A program made the position numbers and the translations under genes. Shown here one piece after another: positions 8,339-17,107 of a stretch of 64,000 nucleotides of DNA. Where the stretch lies: positions 1 through 64,000 of the forward strand of contig NZ_JSYP01000026.1 of NCBI RefSeq assembly GCF_000813005.1, read 5' to 3'. The stretch is from Flavobacterium sp. KMS (GTDB taxonomy: Bacteria > Bacteroidota > Bacteroidia > Flavobacteriales > Flavobacteriaceae). How positions within the stretch are numbered: the first letter of the stretch is position 1; each line of letters opens with the position of its first letter. The notes below the pieces were generated by a model, which had not been told where the DNA came from, searched no databases, and was given only the letters and a program-made list of their open reading frames with translations.

Positions 8339-8845
8339 TTATTTGTATAAGATTACATAGTTTTTTCTGTCACGTTTTAGTTTACTGAGTACTTTCCAGT
8401 CGCTATATCCTTTTTTATCAAAGTGCGGAAGATCTTTAAAGGTTTTCCAATCTCCCCCCCAGTTCCAGTTGTATTTCTTGAAAATTTTTACACATTCCTG
8501 CCAGTCCGAGATTCGGTCATCATCCCAGTCTTTTGCAGTATCCCACGAAGCCGTTTTACCGTCTATAATGAGGCAAATGTCTACCGCAAAGCCATAATTG
8601 TGAATAGATTGACCTCCTTTGGCATTTGTTACTTTTTTTCCAGGTTTCGTTCTGCCAAAAGCATAAAGATCTTCTTGTTCCTGAAAAGTTCTGAGACTTT
8701 GTGTAACGCGCACTTTAGCTCGTTTGGTTAATGCCATATCGCATTCCTCAATGATTTTAGTAACTTCTTCCCTAACCGAAGGATGCAGTAAATCAATGTG
8801 TTTTTTTGTTGTTTGATCCATATTTGTATTTATTAAAGATTTCAA
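8339..8845 (-). CDS. Endolysin, M15-family (VanY-like) peptidase
   Basis: This 168-aa protein has no signal peptide. It carries the zinc ligands of M15 L-Ala-D-Glu/D-Ala-D-Ala peptidases: QSIHNYGFAVDICL gives the SxHxxGxAxD motif, and LPHFD gives the C-terminal His. The QSLRTFQEQEDLYAFGRT stretch matches the 'R...q..lya.GRt.pG' region of phage endolysins of this type (T5-like). It would cut peptide cross-links in peptidoglycan for particle release, since it is encoded with a lipoprotein and a holin. Translation could also begin at the internal Met at 8821. The operon has its own copy of the late promoter at 9021-9086. Confidence 0.9.
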   Translation of the reverse strand: MKSLINTNMDQTTKKHIDLLHPSVREEVTKIIEECDMALTKRAKVRVTQSLRTFQEQEDLYAFGRTKPGKKVTNAKGGQSIHNYGFAVDICLIIDGKTASWDTAKDWDDDRISDWQECVKIFKKYNWNWGGDWKTFKDLPHFDKKGYSDWKVLSKLKRDRKNYVILYK

Positions 8846-9020
8846 ATTTTAAGCATAAAAAGCCTTTCTAATTGTTTGAAGACAATCAGAGTTTGTAGTA
8901 TTTGATAAGATTATTGGTGTTGTAAATTTATTTAAGACTAAAACAATTGCTTAAGTAAATCCTGAAAATGTTGTTTTTTTGTGATTGCAATCTTGATGGA
9001 ATAAGTGCTTTTAATTATAC

Positions 9021-9086
9021 TGTAAAAATACGCCTAAATAGCGTGTTATAAAAATAATATCAAATTGTAAATCAGTAGTTTCAGTA
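9021..9086 (-). promoter_or_regulatory. Late promoter of the lysis operon with activator motif
   Basis: TACTGAAACTACTG (minus strand, 9073-9086, perfect copy) lies 41 bases upstream of GTATTTTTACA (9021-9031). Both elements and the gap are identical in layout to the baseplate promoter at 7378-7443. The leader to the endolysin start is about 170 bases. The intergenic stretch 8846-9209 holds this promoter and the terminator below. Confidence 0.8.
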
Positions 9087-9141
9087 TAGAATATTATACT
9101 TTTAATGGTTTTATTTTTATAGACAAAAATTAAAATTAAAG

Positions 9142-9179
9142 AAAAAAATCCCGTTTTTCTAATTAAGAAAAACGGGATT
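9142..9179 (-). terminator. Terminator at the end of the toxin/immunity operon
   Basis: A 14-bp stem AATCCCGTTTTTCT (9147-9160) pairs with its complement at 9166-9179. On the minus strand it is followed by a run of T. It closes the unit ending with the immunity-like gene at 9210. Confidence 0.85.
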
Positions 9180-9209
9180 GCAATGAAAAGAAAATATTTT
9201 AAGAATCAA

Positions 9210-9824
9210 TTACCAAATCATAACATACAATATCACTTTGTCTTCATTTATATTCAATTTTATGCTGTTTTTAGTAATTTCTAACGAAGCTATTGGACTG
9301 TCTTTTACTTCATAAAGTAATACCTCATCTTTTTCAGTTTTGGTATATTCTTTGCCTTCTAAAGCTTTGTCGATGACGTGAATTGGAACCTCTTGATTAA
9401 ACTCCAGGAAAAGATTTTGCATATAATATTCACTCTTCCAATATTTCTCAATAATTTCCTCATCCGAATATTGTTCACTATGATATTGGGAAATCATACC
9501 AATAACTTCTGTTCTGGAAAAATTATAAGAGTCATATTTTGTTTCTGTAATAATTCTTCCTTTTTTATTGGTGTAAGATTGTAAAACCTGATCTTTTGAA
9601 TCTAAGGAAATAATAGATTCAAATTTATCTCTAGCATATTTATCTTTATATATATATATCATTAGATATACCAATTCTTCAAAAGAGCAGGTTTTAGCAT
9701 AATCTTCAAAATGTCTTTCATCCCAATCAACCTTATCGTAATATAGTTCTTTTCTATTCAGATAATTTTCTTCTGTATGTTCTAGATTAAAATATAAAAA
9801 ATCTAGTTTTGGTAAGTTGGTCAT
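9210..9824 (-). CDS. Immunity-like protein, paralogue 1 of 3 (204 aa)
   Basis: The frame is open from 9875, but the start at 9824 (MTNLPKLDFLYFNL) matches the starts of its two paralogues. The three proteins share the start NLPKxDFLYFNL, a DWDERHFEDY stretch, an acidic middle, the block YMQNLFLEFNxEVPIHxIDKALEGKEYTK read in parts, and the C-terminus KLNINExKVILYV. They are acidic, cytosolic and without signal peptide, as expected for immunity proteins against toxins acting in the cytoplasm. They follow the large toxin-like protein at 12205-14514. The family is not one I can name. Clustered paralogues with a constant C-terminus and a varying middle fit an immunity array. Confidence 0.7.
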   Translation of the reverse strand: MTNLPKLDFLYFNLEHTEENYLNRKELYYDKVDWDERHFEDYAKTCSFEELVYLMIYIYKDKYARDKFESIISLDSKDQVLQSYTNKKGRIITETKYDSYNFSRTEVIGMISQYHSEQYSDEEIIEKYWKSEYYMQNLFLEFNQEVPIHVIDKALEGKEYTKTEKDEVLLYEVKDSPIASLEITKNSIKLNINEDKVILYVMIW

Positions 9825-9887
9825 AGTTCTTTTAGATGATGTAAAGGGAATTAGAAATCTGATTAAGTGCAACAAACTTTAAATCAA

Positions 9888-10502
9888 TTACCAAATCATA
9901 ACATATAATATTACTTTCTCTTCATTGATATTTAATTTTATACTGTTTTTAGTAACTTCTAGTGAAGCAATAGGACTATCTTTTACTTCATAAAGTAGTA
10001 CGCCATCTTTTTCAGTTTTGGTATATTCTTTTCCTTCTAAAGCTTTATCGATGATATGAATTGGAACTTCTTTATTGAATTCTAAAAAAAGATTTTGCAT
10101 ATAAGATTCACCTCGCCAATATTTCTCGATAATTTCATCTTCTGTATATTCTTCGCTATGAAATTGAGAAATCATGCCAGCAACATCTTTTCTCAAGAAA
10201 TTATTAAAGATATATTTATTTTCACTTATACCTCTTCCCTTTTTATTGGTATGGGATAATAAATTTTGTCTTTCATAATCTAAAGAAATAGCAGAATCAA
10301 ATATACTCCTAGGGTATTTATCTTTATAGATATAAATCATTAAAAAAATCAATTCTTCAAAAGAGCATACCTTAACATAATCTTCAAAATGTCTTTCATC
10401 CCAATCCACAGTATCATAATATAATTGCCTATTGTTCAAGAAATTATCTTCTGTGTGCTCTAGATTAAAATACAAGAAATTTATTTTTGGTAAATTGTTC
10501 AT
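9888..10502 (-). CDS. Immunity-like protein, paralogue 2 of 3 (204 aa)
   Basis: This is a close paralogue of the genes at 9210-9824 and 11579-12193 and has the same length. The identical blocks are the N-terminal NFLYFNLEHTE-like start, DWDERHFEDY, the ESYMQNLFLEFN region and the last 40 residues. Differences concentrate in residues about 65-125, where ISLDYERQNLLSHTNKKGRG replaces the equivalent stretch of its sisters. That is the pattern expected if this part contacts a variable toxin. It lies 63 bases from paralogue 1, after the SUKH-like gene. Confidence 0.7.
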   Translation of the reverse strand: MNNLPKINFLYFNLEHTEDNFLNNRQLYYDTVDWDERHFEDYVKVCSFEELIFLMIYIYKDKYPRSIFDSAISLDYERQNLLSHTNKKGRGISENKYIFNNFLRKDVAGMISQFHSEEYTEDEIIEKYWRGESYMQNLFLEFNKEVPIHIIDKALEGKEYTKTEKDGVLLYEVKDSPIASLEVTKNSIKLNINEEKVILYVMIW

Positions 10503-10602
10503 ATTTTTTTATTTGGTGAATTTATTAAATCCACATAGAGATTATAAATGTATCTTGTAATTACTTAGAATAGTTGAAACCCAAATTTTGTATTTAAAAT
10601 TA

Positions 10603-11124
10603 TTAGATAACTCCCAATTCCATTTCTCCAATAGAACTATACCAAAAATCTGTATTAACGTCATCTTTATCTATAGCCAATAATCTGTTTTTTAATTCCA
10701 GAGCATATTTTTCATGATGTAAATGGTATTGTCCTAGCGTTTGAGGTATCTTTACTTCCTTTCTGAAACGTTCGTATGAGTATATATATTCAAGATAGGT
10801 TTTTAGATTTTTATTGATACTATACGTTCTTATCCCTTCTCGATAATGAGTCCTTCCAATTATTTTTTGAGTTTCGATGTCAATGCATAATCCAAATAAT
10901 TCATTAATGTAAGTATTTTTAGTGCCTATTTTTAAATATTTTTCATCTAATAATTCGACATTTCCAAGGAACTCATAGTCTCCACCAAAAGTATTATGAT
11001 TTGGTAATCCAATATTGTATAGAATATCTGATGTTTCTTTTGAAACATACTGGTTAATCATATCATTGTTTGCGAATAGTACTAAGCTATTTGAAAAATA
11101 TTCTTGAATTTCTGTTAAGTTCAT
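10603..11124 (-). CDS. SUKH-like immunity protein
   Basis: This 173-aa cytosolic protein has the general plan of SUKH-4 type immunity proteins. A short N-terminal helix is followed by the VSKETSDILYNIGLPNH stretch ('L...GLP'), a central beta sheet (YEFLGNVELLDEKYLKIGT, then LFGLCIDIETQKIIGRTHY), and a long C-terminal helical part (LKTYLEYIYSYERF). SUKH proteins neutralise many different nuclease and deaminase toxins of polymorphic toxin systems. Its place among the 204-aa paralogues downstream of the large toxin-like gene supports an immunity role. The subfamily assignment was made by eye. Confidence 0.6.
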   Translation of the reverse strand: MNLTEIQEYFSNSLVLFANNDMINQYVSKETSDILYNIGLPNHNTFGGDYEFLGNVELLDEKYLKIGTKNTYINELFGLCIDIETQKIIGRTHYREGIRTYSINKNLKTYLEYIYSYERFRKEVKIPQTLGQYHLHHEKYALELKNRLLAIDKDDVNTDFWYSSIGEMELGVI

Positions 11125-11189
11125 TTTGTTTGATAAGTCTTGGTTAATTTTATTCAGCGCCTCGAAACAACACTCTAAGCATTATTACT

Positions 11190-11483
11190 TCATTCTAGAA
11201 ATTTATCAAAATATAAAAACATTTTGCCTAAAAACATTAAACTAATGATAAGAAAAATAAAAGAAAAAACCAGATAACTTTTACTTTTAAAAACTCTAAG
11301 AAAGACAAAAAATAAACATCCAAAAAGAATACTAGTGATTACATACAACATTTTTAAGAATGCTACAATATCACCGTCAATGACTATTAAATCTCCTTCA
11401 TTGACAGTGTATGGACTAATAAAATAGCTGACAATAAAAAGAAAAAATCCAATAAAAATTAATATTTTCATTATGGTTTTCAT
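11190..11483 (-). CDS. Small inner-membrane protein in the immunity cluster
   Basis: This 97-aa protein is made of three hydrophobic segments (about 5-23, 42-62 and 68-90) with short loops, including a DLIVIDGD turn between the first two. I do not recognise the family. It sits between immunity-like genes, so it may protect the membrane against a pore-forming or envelope toxin, or it may simply be an accessory. The reading frame, start and neighbour spacing look ordinary. Confidence 0.55.
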   Translation of the reverse strand: MKTIMKILIFIGFFLFIVSYFISPYTVNEGDLIVIDGDIVAFLKMLYVITSILFGCLFFVFLRVFKSKSYLVFSFIFLIISLMFLGKMFLYFDKFLE

Positions 11484-11578
11484 ACATCAATAGTTGTAAT
11501 TATAATAAAAATATAAGTTATGTCTTTTTAAACAATTGTTTATTGTTTTGTATTCATAAATAAAAAACTTAAAATCAA

Positions 11579-12193
11579 TTAGTATATTGAAACATATAAT
11601 ATTACTTTGTCTTCATTTATATTTAGTTTAATACTGGTTTTAGCAACTTCTAGCGAAGCAATAGGGCTATCTTTTACTTCGTAAAGTAATACATTATCTT
11701 TTTCTACTTTTGTATATTCTTTTCCTTCTAAAGCTTTGTCGATGATATGAATTGGAACTTCTTCGTTGAATTCTAAAAAAAGATTTTGCATATATGATTC
11801 ACCTCGCCAATATTTTTCTATACTTTCTTCATCTGAATATTCTTCTTCGTGATGTTCAGTACTCATTGCGATGACGTCTTCTCTTAAGAATTTATAATGG
11901 GAAAATTTATTTTCACTTATTGTTCTTTTATTTTTACTGATAAAAGAAAGTAAATTTTCTTGCTTAGAGTCTAATGAAATCGCAAAATGAAATACACTTC
12001 TTGGATATTTATCTTTATAGATATAAATCATTAAATAAACCAATTCTTCTAAAGAACATCTCCTGATATAATCATCAAAATGATTTTCATCCCAATCAAA
12101 TTTGTCATAATATAGCTGCGTATTTGTTAGATAATTTTCTTCTGTACGATCAAGATTAAAATATAAAAAATCTAATTTTGGTAAATTGTTCAT
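11579..12193 (-). CDS. Immunity-like protein, paralogue 3 of 3 (204 aa), next to the toxin
   Basis: This is the copy nearest the toxin-like gene, only 12 bases from its stop, so it is the best candidate for the cognate immunity protein. It shares the start MNNLPKLDFLYFNLDRTEEN, DWDENHFDDY, ESYMQNLFLEFN and the KLNINEDKVILYV end with the other two. It differs most in the middle (MSTEHHEEEYSDEESIEKYW). The other two copies may be orphan immunities against related toxins of kin or rivals. Confidence 0.7.
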   Translation of the reverse strand: MNNLPKLDFLYFNLDRTEENYLTNTQLYYDKFDWDENHFDDYIRRCSLEELVYLMIYIYKDKYPRSVFHFAISLDSKQENLLSFISKNKRTISENKFSHYKFLREDVIAMSTEHHEEEYSDEESIEKYWRGESYMQNLFLEFNEEVPIHIIDKALEGKEYTKVEKDNVLLYEVKDSPIASLEVAKTSIKLNINEDKVILYVSIY

Positions 12194-12204
12194 TGTTGTT
12201 TATT

Positions 12205-14514
12205 TTATTTTGTGAATTTAGTATATTCTATATAATCTCCAAACTGTTCTAATAAGGTTTCAGCATAAAACTGTGCCATTTCTATATTATCTCCGCCATC
12301 TATATATCTAGTCGGATGCAATGTTGGGTATTTTGATTGCATTTTAGCCCCTGCTTTTTTCATAATTTTTATATAAGTATCAGTGTTTTCTAAAGGATAG
12401 CTATTAACTCTTTTTAGACTGTAATCGATACCAGAACTTCCTACAGCACGTAGTTCTTTAAAATTATATTTAATAGCTATGAGTATGTCTGATGGGCTCA
12501 ATGCTGAATTGCCAAAATGGTTGTGTGTTAGTATTAAGTCACCGGCTTGTCCACCATTTTTCAAAATTTGTTGCCTTGCTTTGAGAACTTGAATACGTTC
12601 AATTTTTAAACTAGCCTTTTCAATACCACCAAACTTATCAAAAATTGCTTTTCCATTTTTATCAAAAAACATTCCGAATTCCTTGTCTAAAACCCTAATT
12701 TCATCTTCAATCTCTTGTACTTTTGGAAAATTTCCAGTAAGATCATCAAGTTTACTTGAAATCTTTGCAAGCTTTGTTTCTAGTCTTTGAAATTCATTTA
12801 TTATTTTTTCAGCATCCTCAATTTTCTCTTCTAACTTTAAAGCTTCATCCGTGTATCCAGCATCTCTAAGTACTTTTGCTCCTTTTCTACCTTTTTTAAC
12901 TAAATTAATTAATCCTTCTAATCCAAAAGTGGTAATATCAACGGCAATACTTATTTTTGTCCAATTGTCTACCAACCATTCTAAATCATTTTGTATTAAT
13001 ATTTGTTTTGCCTTGTCATTAAGCATTGCCATTTCTGCAGCTTCCTTTGTAATTTCTATATAAGCCAGGGTTACGGCAAGTTGGCTTCCACCAACAACAA
13101 TTACTCTTAAAGCAGATGCAACTCCCAGAATTGAAGTAGTAAGACTTACTAGTTCCCAAAACTGCTTGTTGTTTTCTTGCTCAGAAAGATGTAATAGCAT
13201 TAAAATGGTTTCGGTTTTTTCAATGAATTCTCCAGGTTTCTGTCCTGTTGTTGTTAACGAAGCCAAATGCATCGGGTTCCCATAACGAATTGGCATTGTG
13301 AGATATTTTTTAGGCTCAGATCCTATATCTTTATCTAAAGGAAAAAAATCATCCCAAAACTTATCCCAAGTTAATCCATTGACAGATTCTATATATATTC
13401 TACCTGTTTCTAATCTTGTAGTATTTAAAAAGATGTCTTTAAAAATAAAAGAATCCTTAGAACTCACATATGCTTTATTAACTTCAGGACCGCCTTGGTT
13501 GCCATAATTTGTTGCCAGTTGGTGAATTAATTTTAAAAACTCGTTTCTTATACTTTTACCTGAATCGTATATTTGTAGAACCTTTTTAGGTCTTTGTTCT
13601 AACCATTTATAAAGTTTTTTCCCATCCTGTTTGTTTAGAGCTTTCAGAATGTTTATAATTCCTTGATCTTCATCACGTCCTCCTAAATCAAAAATATTTT
13701 GATTTAAAAGAATATCAAGATCTTGATAGAGTTGTTTGTTTGTTTTTAAGGATGCCAAAATGAAATACGGTATTACCTCATAAATGACATCTAATTTGTC
13801 TTTGTCATTTCCTGCTGCGGCTATTGCAGTTCGGTAATATTGAGTAATTACTTCTTTAAATTTCTTTAAATCATAACCTATAAACTCTGCTAAAAATTCC
13901 ATCCCTTCGTAACTATCAGTTTCAAATCTAAGAGCCAAATTTTTTTGAAGATCGAAAATATCTAAAAGAAAGAAAGTCTTTACTGAAAAAGACACTTTAA
14001 ATTCAATATTTTTTAGATCAACAATAGCTTCAAACTGATGACGATTACAACTAATTGTATATCCTTTAATAGTTCCATTAAAATTTAGAGGAGCATTTTT
14101 AGGAAAAGAGTCTAATTTTAACTTTTGTGCTTTATTGCCTATATTTTTTTTGATCCAAAGTAATATAGAAACTAATGGCGATATTGGTGCAACGACAACT
14201 ACTTCCTCTAAAGCACTTGCATAAGTATATTGATAATGATTTTCATTATTTAGAATATAACGATCGCCTTTTAATGTAATTTCATCAGGTTTTTTAGGAT
14301 CGTTTGCATATTTTGCATCAAGTTCTTTGGCTGTTGCATAATGATCTTTAAGAAGTTTTTCCCATTCACCCGAATTTTCATCATCTTCTTTTTGCTGACG
14401 CCAAATGCCTAGCATAATTTGCCTGAACCGGGCCATTTCAGAAGCACTGGTATCTTTTAGCTCTATAGTATGGTTTTTAATAATCATTAGGATAGTTTTT
14501 TTATGGGTAGGCAA
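12205..14514 (-). CDS. Large toxin-like protein in the tape-measure position
   Basis: This 769-aa protein follows the chaperone-like gene by 11 bases; the likely start is 14514, or 14487 (MIIKNHTIEL). In contractile tails this slot holds the tape-measure protein, and no other gene in the locus is a candidate. It has a charged N-terminus, an EEVVVVAP stretch (about 103), a helical middle, a hydrophobic segment (about 455-490, SILGVASALRVIVVGGSQLA), a coiled coil (about 560-610) and a compact C-terminal domain. That domain contains LTHNHFGNSALSPSDI (about 661-676). HxH plus SxxD resembles the metal site of JAMM/RadC-type domains and of C-terminal domains in phage MuF-linked toxins. Immunity-like genes follow directly. 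I infer a polymorphic toxin carried by the particle, possibly fused to the tape measure. Confidence 0.65.
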   Translation of the reverse strand: MPTHKKTILMIIKNHTIELKDTSASEMARFRQIMLGIWRQQKEDDENSGEWEKLLKDHYATAKELDAKYANDPKKPDEITLKGDRYILNNENHYQYTYASALEEVVVVAPISPLVSILLWIKKNIGNKAQKLKLDSFPKNAPLNFNGTIKGYTISCNRHQFEAIVDLKNIEFKVSFSVKTFFLLDIFDLQKNLALRFETDSYEGMEFLAEFIGYDLKKFKEVITQYYRTAIAAAGNDKDKLDVIYEVIPYFILASLKTNKQLYQDLDILLNQNIFDLGGRDEDQGIINILKALNKQDGKKLYKWLEQRPKKVLQIYDSGKSIRNEFLKLIHQLATNYGNQGGPEVNKAYVSSKDSFIFKDIFLNTTRLETGRIYIESVNGLTWDKFWDDFFPLDKDIGSEPKKYLTMPIRYGNPMHLASLTTTGQKPGEFIEKTETILMLLHLSEQENNKQFWELVSLTTSILGVASALRVIVVGGSQLAVTLAYIEITKEAAEMAMLNDKAKQILIQNDLEWLVDNWTKISIAVDITTFGLEGLINLVKKGRKGAKVLRDAGYTDEALKLEEKIEDAEKIINEFQRLETKLAKISSKLDDLTGNFPKVQEIEDEIRVLDKEFGMFFDKNGKAIFDKFGGIEKASLKIERIQVLKARQQILKNGGQAGDLILTHNHFGNSALSPSDILIAIKYNFKELRAVGSSGIDYSLKRVNSYPLENTDTYIKIMKKAGAKMQSKYPTLHPTRYIDGGDNIEMAQFYAETLLEQFGDYIEYTKFTK

Positions 14515-14525
14515 AAAGGTATTTG

Positions 14526-14870
14526 CTATAGTATTTCGACTTTAACAGGTTTCGGCTGGATATGATCTGAAAATGCTGTAGTAATATTGAGGCGTAAATC
14601 GTCCTCTTGTTCAATTTTGGCATCTCCGCCTAGATAACAGTTTTTGAATAATACTTCAAGGGCTTTAAATTCATCCATTTTTGAAGCTTGCAATACAGCT
14701 GAACGAATGGCAATATCCGGTTTTTTGAAATAGGCAAACAAAGTCATTTCGTCGTCATCTGCAATGGTCAGTTTAACTACTTTTTTATGTTTGTATTTCC
14801 ATTGGTTTAACTGAGCCTGAGTAATATTTCCGTCAAGGACATCTGCGGTTTTTGAAATTGTTTTTTCCAT
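14526..14870 (-). CDS. Tail assembly chaperone-like protein
   Basis: This 114-aa protein resembles the small tail-assembly chaperones encoded just ahead of tape measures: a helical N-terminus, a strand with VVKLTIADDDEMTLFAYFKKPD, then a helix and EVLFKNCYLGGDAKIEQ. A related protein of 156 aa lies at 22446-22916 (KLTSDDQLTTTYCKKP, LFLFKECVLDKENY). The strand-Lys-Pro-helix-NC/EC-acidic pattern is shared. No programmed frameshift product is obvious. It is immediately upstream of the toxin-like protein. Confidence 0.65.
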   Translation of the reverse strand: MEKTISKTADVLDGNITQAQLNQWKYKHKKVVKLTIADDDEMTLFAYFKKPDIAIRSAVLQASKMDEFKALEVLFKNCYLGGDAKIEQEDDLRLNITTAFSDHIQPKPVKVEIL

Positions 14871-14973
14871 TGTAAAAGGTTTTATTTTTTATGATTGATG
14901 AGTTGAATTCTGATGTAATGATTTTTTATAAGTCATTGAAATGAGAATTATTTCGTTGACTGAATGATAAAAA

Positions 14974-15027
14974 AAGAGGCTGCCTGAGGTATTGTTTTGG
15001 AGTTGAATATTCTCGAAGCGGCCTCTT
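14974..15027 (-). terminator. Terminator between tube and chaperone genes
   Basis: On the minus strand AAGAGGCCGC pairs with GCAGCCTCTT and is followed by seven T, a classic intrinsic terminator. It lies inside a 66-codon frame (14889-15089), which argues against that frame being a gene. The region 14871-15209 therefore appears non-coding. The hairpin may lower expression of the toxin module relative to the abundant sheath and tube. Confidence 0.75.
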
Positions 15028-15209
15028 GAAGAAGATTCCCTTTCTAAAAACGGACTAATAAAGAGCTTGTAGAATAAGTTTGCAGACAAAAATCATGTTC
15101 CTTGAACTCCTTTTTTGTATAACGCAATTGATAATGGTTATCTCTTTTTAGTCGGTTTTATAGACAGAAAATAGGGTATTATGGTTTTAGTAGTAGTAAT
15201 TTATGTAGA

Positions 15210-15635
15210 TTAATTCCACTCAACGTGAGAACAGATCAAGTCAAAAGAAACCGCGATTTTAGTGTCTCCTTGACTAATTCCTCTGCTGTTTGAGTTAAAT
15301 TCGCAGTTTCTTACCGTGTGTGTAATTACTTCATTACTGTCGTCCAGGTAACTTACAATGATGCTGAAAGGGTTGATATCCTGTAATCTTTGTCCTTTTG
15401 GTAAAGCAGCTAAAATAGCTTCTACCTCGTAGTTGTATAAAGTGATCGAAGCTTTTGCCTCATACTTCCCTCTACCCCTGTGCACTGGCATATCTCCAGC
15501 TCCGTAATGGTTTTCTTTAGATACTGAGTCGCTATAGTTTACAGCTGTAATTCCGGTAACGATGTTACCTGCAATACTTACTTCGATAGATGACCAGCTG
15601 TGTTGTTGTCCGTTAATTAATGGTAATTTATTCAT
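15210..15635 (-). CDS. Contractile tail tube protein
   Basis: This 141-aa beta-rich protein has the landmarks of contractile tail tubes of this class: NGQQHSWSSIEVSIAGNIVTGI at the start (read as NGQQHSWS plus GNIVTGI), GAGDMPVHRGRGKYEAKASITL, a central IVSYLDDSNEVITHTVRN and a C-terminal GDTKIAVSFDLICSHV strand. The tube is the rigid inner channel driven through the target envelope. It directly follows the sheath gene, as in all P2/Mu-type tails. Confidence 0.88.
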   Translation of the reverse strand: MNKLPLINGQQHSWSSIEVSIAGNIVTGITAVNYSDSVSKENHYGAGDMPVHRGRGKYEAKASITLYNYEVEAILAALPKGQRLQDINPFSIIVSYLDDSNEVITHTVRNCEFNSNSRGISQGDTKIAVSFDLICSHVEWN

Positions 15636-15687
15636 ATGTAGCTTTGTTTATTTTTTAATGATCTTTTTAACGATCTGGAACTATCAC

Positions 15688-15720
15688 CTTATTCATTTGC
15701 ATTTACAGTAAATGAATAAG
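15688..15720 (-). terminator. Hairpin between sheath and tube genes
   Basis: An 11-bp perfect stem (CTTATTCATTT at 15688-15698 with its complement at 15710-15720) lies in the sheath-tube spacer. There is no good T run, so it is more likely an attenuator or an RNA-processing/stabilising hairpin than a full terminator. Confidence 0.5.
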
Positions 15721-15775
15721 TGCGATATAATTGGTGAATTTTTATGTTTTTTTGAATTATATTAAATTCAGTAAA

Positions 15776-17107
15776 TTATGCTTTGTCGATTCCAAAAGGA
15801 TTTTTAAATCCTAAATCGACCATAATTTTGCGGGCAGTTCCAATTGGAGTAATTTCAGCTTTTACTTTTAATTCTGAAGTTGCCAAAATATTTTGTTTTG
15901 GATCTACATAAACATCAAAAGCTGATACTTCTTGGTTGGCAACCATTCCTTCTAAAGCGCTTCTGCATAATCCTTCAAAGTTTTTTGAAACTGATTGTGG
16001 TAATTTGCCGTCAATATCTACTAAAACCGGAGAAGCTAATTTTGGTAATAAAGCGGTACGCAATAAACGAGTTGCCTTGTTAATAGTACGGTTGTTTTCG
16101 ACATAAGCAAAGTCTGATGTACCTAGAGTACAAGTATGACTGTCGTTAAAATAAACACCTGGCAAACCAGTATGTGTTTTTGCGAAAATGTATCTTTTTT
16201 CGTTTAGTTCGCTTAAAGTTCCAAGAGTTTTAATTTCTTGTCCACCAATAAAACCAGCTTTAGAGAAACCTTCACCAGTAAGGTTAAACTTTTCAACCCA
16301 AGCAATATTTTCAGATACTTTTGCTTTAGAGATAGCACCTAATGCTAAACCAACTGCAGCGGTATTTTTGTATACATCTTTAAAAATGAACTCAAGAACA
16401 GCTCCATTTTCTTTTTTAAGGCCATCAGCAGTACTCACATTATAAACATTTAAGGAACCTTCTACTGCAACTAATTTTTCGCTAGCAGCTAAAGCATAAA
16501 GTTTGTCATCTGCCGTTGTAGTGCCTTTTTGAAATAACTTTTGTTCAAATGCTTTTTCAACATCCATAGCTACAACTACAGATACGTTTTCTGCGTTTAA
16601 TTCAACTAAAGAAGTAGCTAATTTAGAATCAAAACCTTTCCCTTCCAGAATAACTTCAAAAGGCATAAAATTCGTATAAGCAAGTTCCGTTTGTGTTTTT
16701 GCTGCTGCAATTGCGGCTTCTGTTTCTCTGAATCCTGTTGCTGTAGAAGAGATAATTGCCATTTGGCGAATGTTTCCATTGGCTTTTTCTTGCATGTCTA
16801 ATGCTTTTCCTGCAATGTTTGCGTAAGATGTAGCTGTTGTTCCCATAATGTACAAGTCACCAGAAGGATTCATTCTAAAAAATTGTTGGATTTGATAATG
16901 AGCGGATTGCCCATTTACATCATAATCAGCTGTAATTCCTAATGCTTCGGCATCTTCTAAGGAAGCCAGACGCTCTATTTTATCTAATGCTAATTTTGCA
17001 GTTGAAGCTCCATCAAAAAGTAATCCTGAAACCATGTCTTGTTCTGGATTTCTTCTTCCTAATCCGCCTGATAGTTTGTTAATCACTACATCGTTTAATG
17101 TACTCAT
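15776..17107 (-). CDS. Contractile tail sheath protein, DUF2586-like
   Basis: This 443-aa protein has the pattern of the DUF2586 sheath family common in Bacteroidetes tails: an N-terminal LNDVVINKLSGGLGRR handshake-arm-like start, a central alpha/beta domain, an ending with KATRLLRTALLPKLASPVLVD, SALEGMVANQEVSAFDVYV and KAEITPIGTARKIMVDLGFKNPF. The last part is the conserved C-terminal sheath domain that meets the neighbouring subunit. Contraction of the sheath drives the tube into the target. It is the first gene of its operon, behind the promoter at 17332-17397 with a leader of about 220 bases. Confidence 0.9.
   Translation of the reverse strand: MSTLNDVVINKLSGGLGRRNPEQDMVSGLLFDGASTAKLALDKIERLASLEDAEALGITADYDVNGQSAHYQIQQFFRMNPSGDLYIMGTTATSYANIAGKALDMQEKANGNIRQMAIISSTATGFRETEAAIAAAKTQTELAYTNFMPFEVILEGKGFDSKLATSLVELNAENVSVVVAMDVEKAFEQKLFQKGTTTADDKLYALAASEKLVAVEGSLNVYNVSTADGLKKENGAVLEFIFKDVYKNTAAVGLALGAISKAKVSENIAWVEKFNLTGEGFSKAGFIGGQEIKTLGTLSELNEKRYIFAKTHTGLPGVYFNDSHTCTLGTSDFAYVENNRTINKATRLLRTALLPKLASPVLVDIDGKLPQSVSKNFEGLCRSALEGMVANQEVSAFDVYVDPKQNILATSELKVKAEITPIGTARKIMVDLGFKNPFGIDKA

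Noticed and set aside
12205..14514. RadC or an ordinary JAMM protease by its HNH...SPSD motif
   Set aside because: The motif has a shorter internal spacing than RadC (HxHx6SxxD) and lies at the end of a large multidomain protein. I keep only a general likeness to JAMM/MuF-linked domains.
14889..15089. A 66-aa gene on the minus strand
   Set aside because: A classic intrinsic terminator (14974-15027) lies within it, and the protein has no recognisable features.
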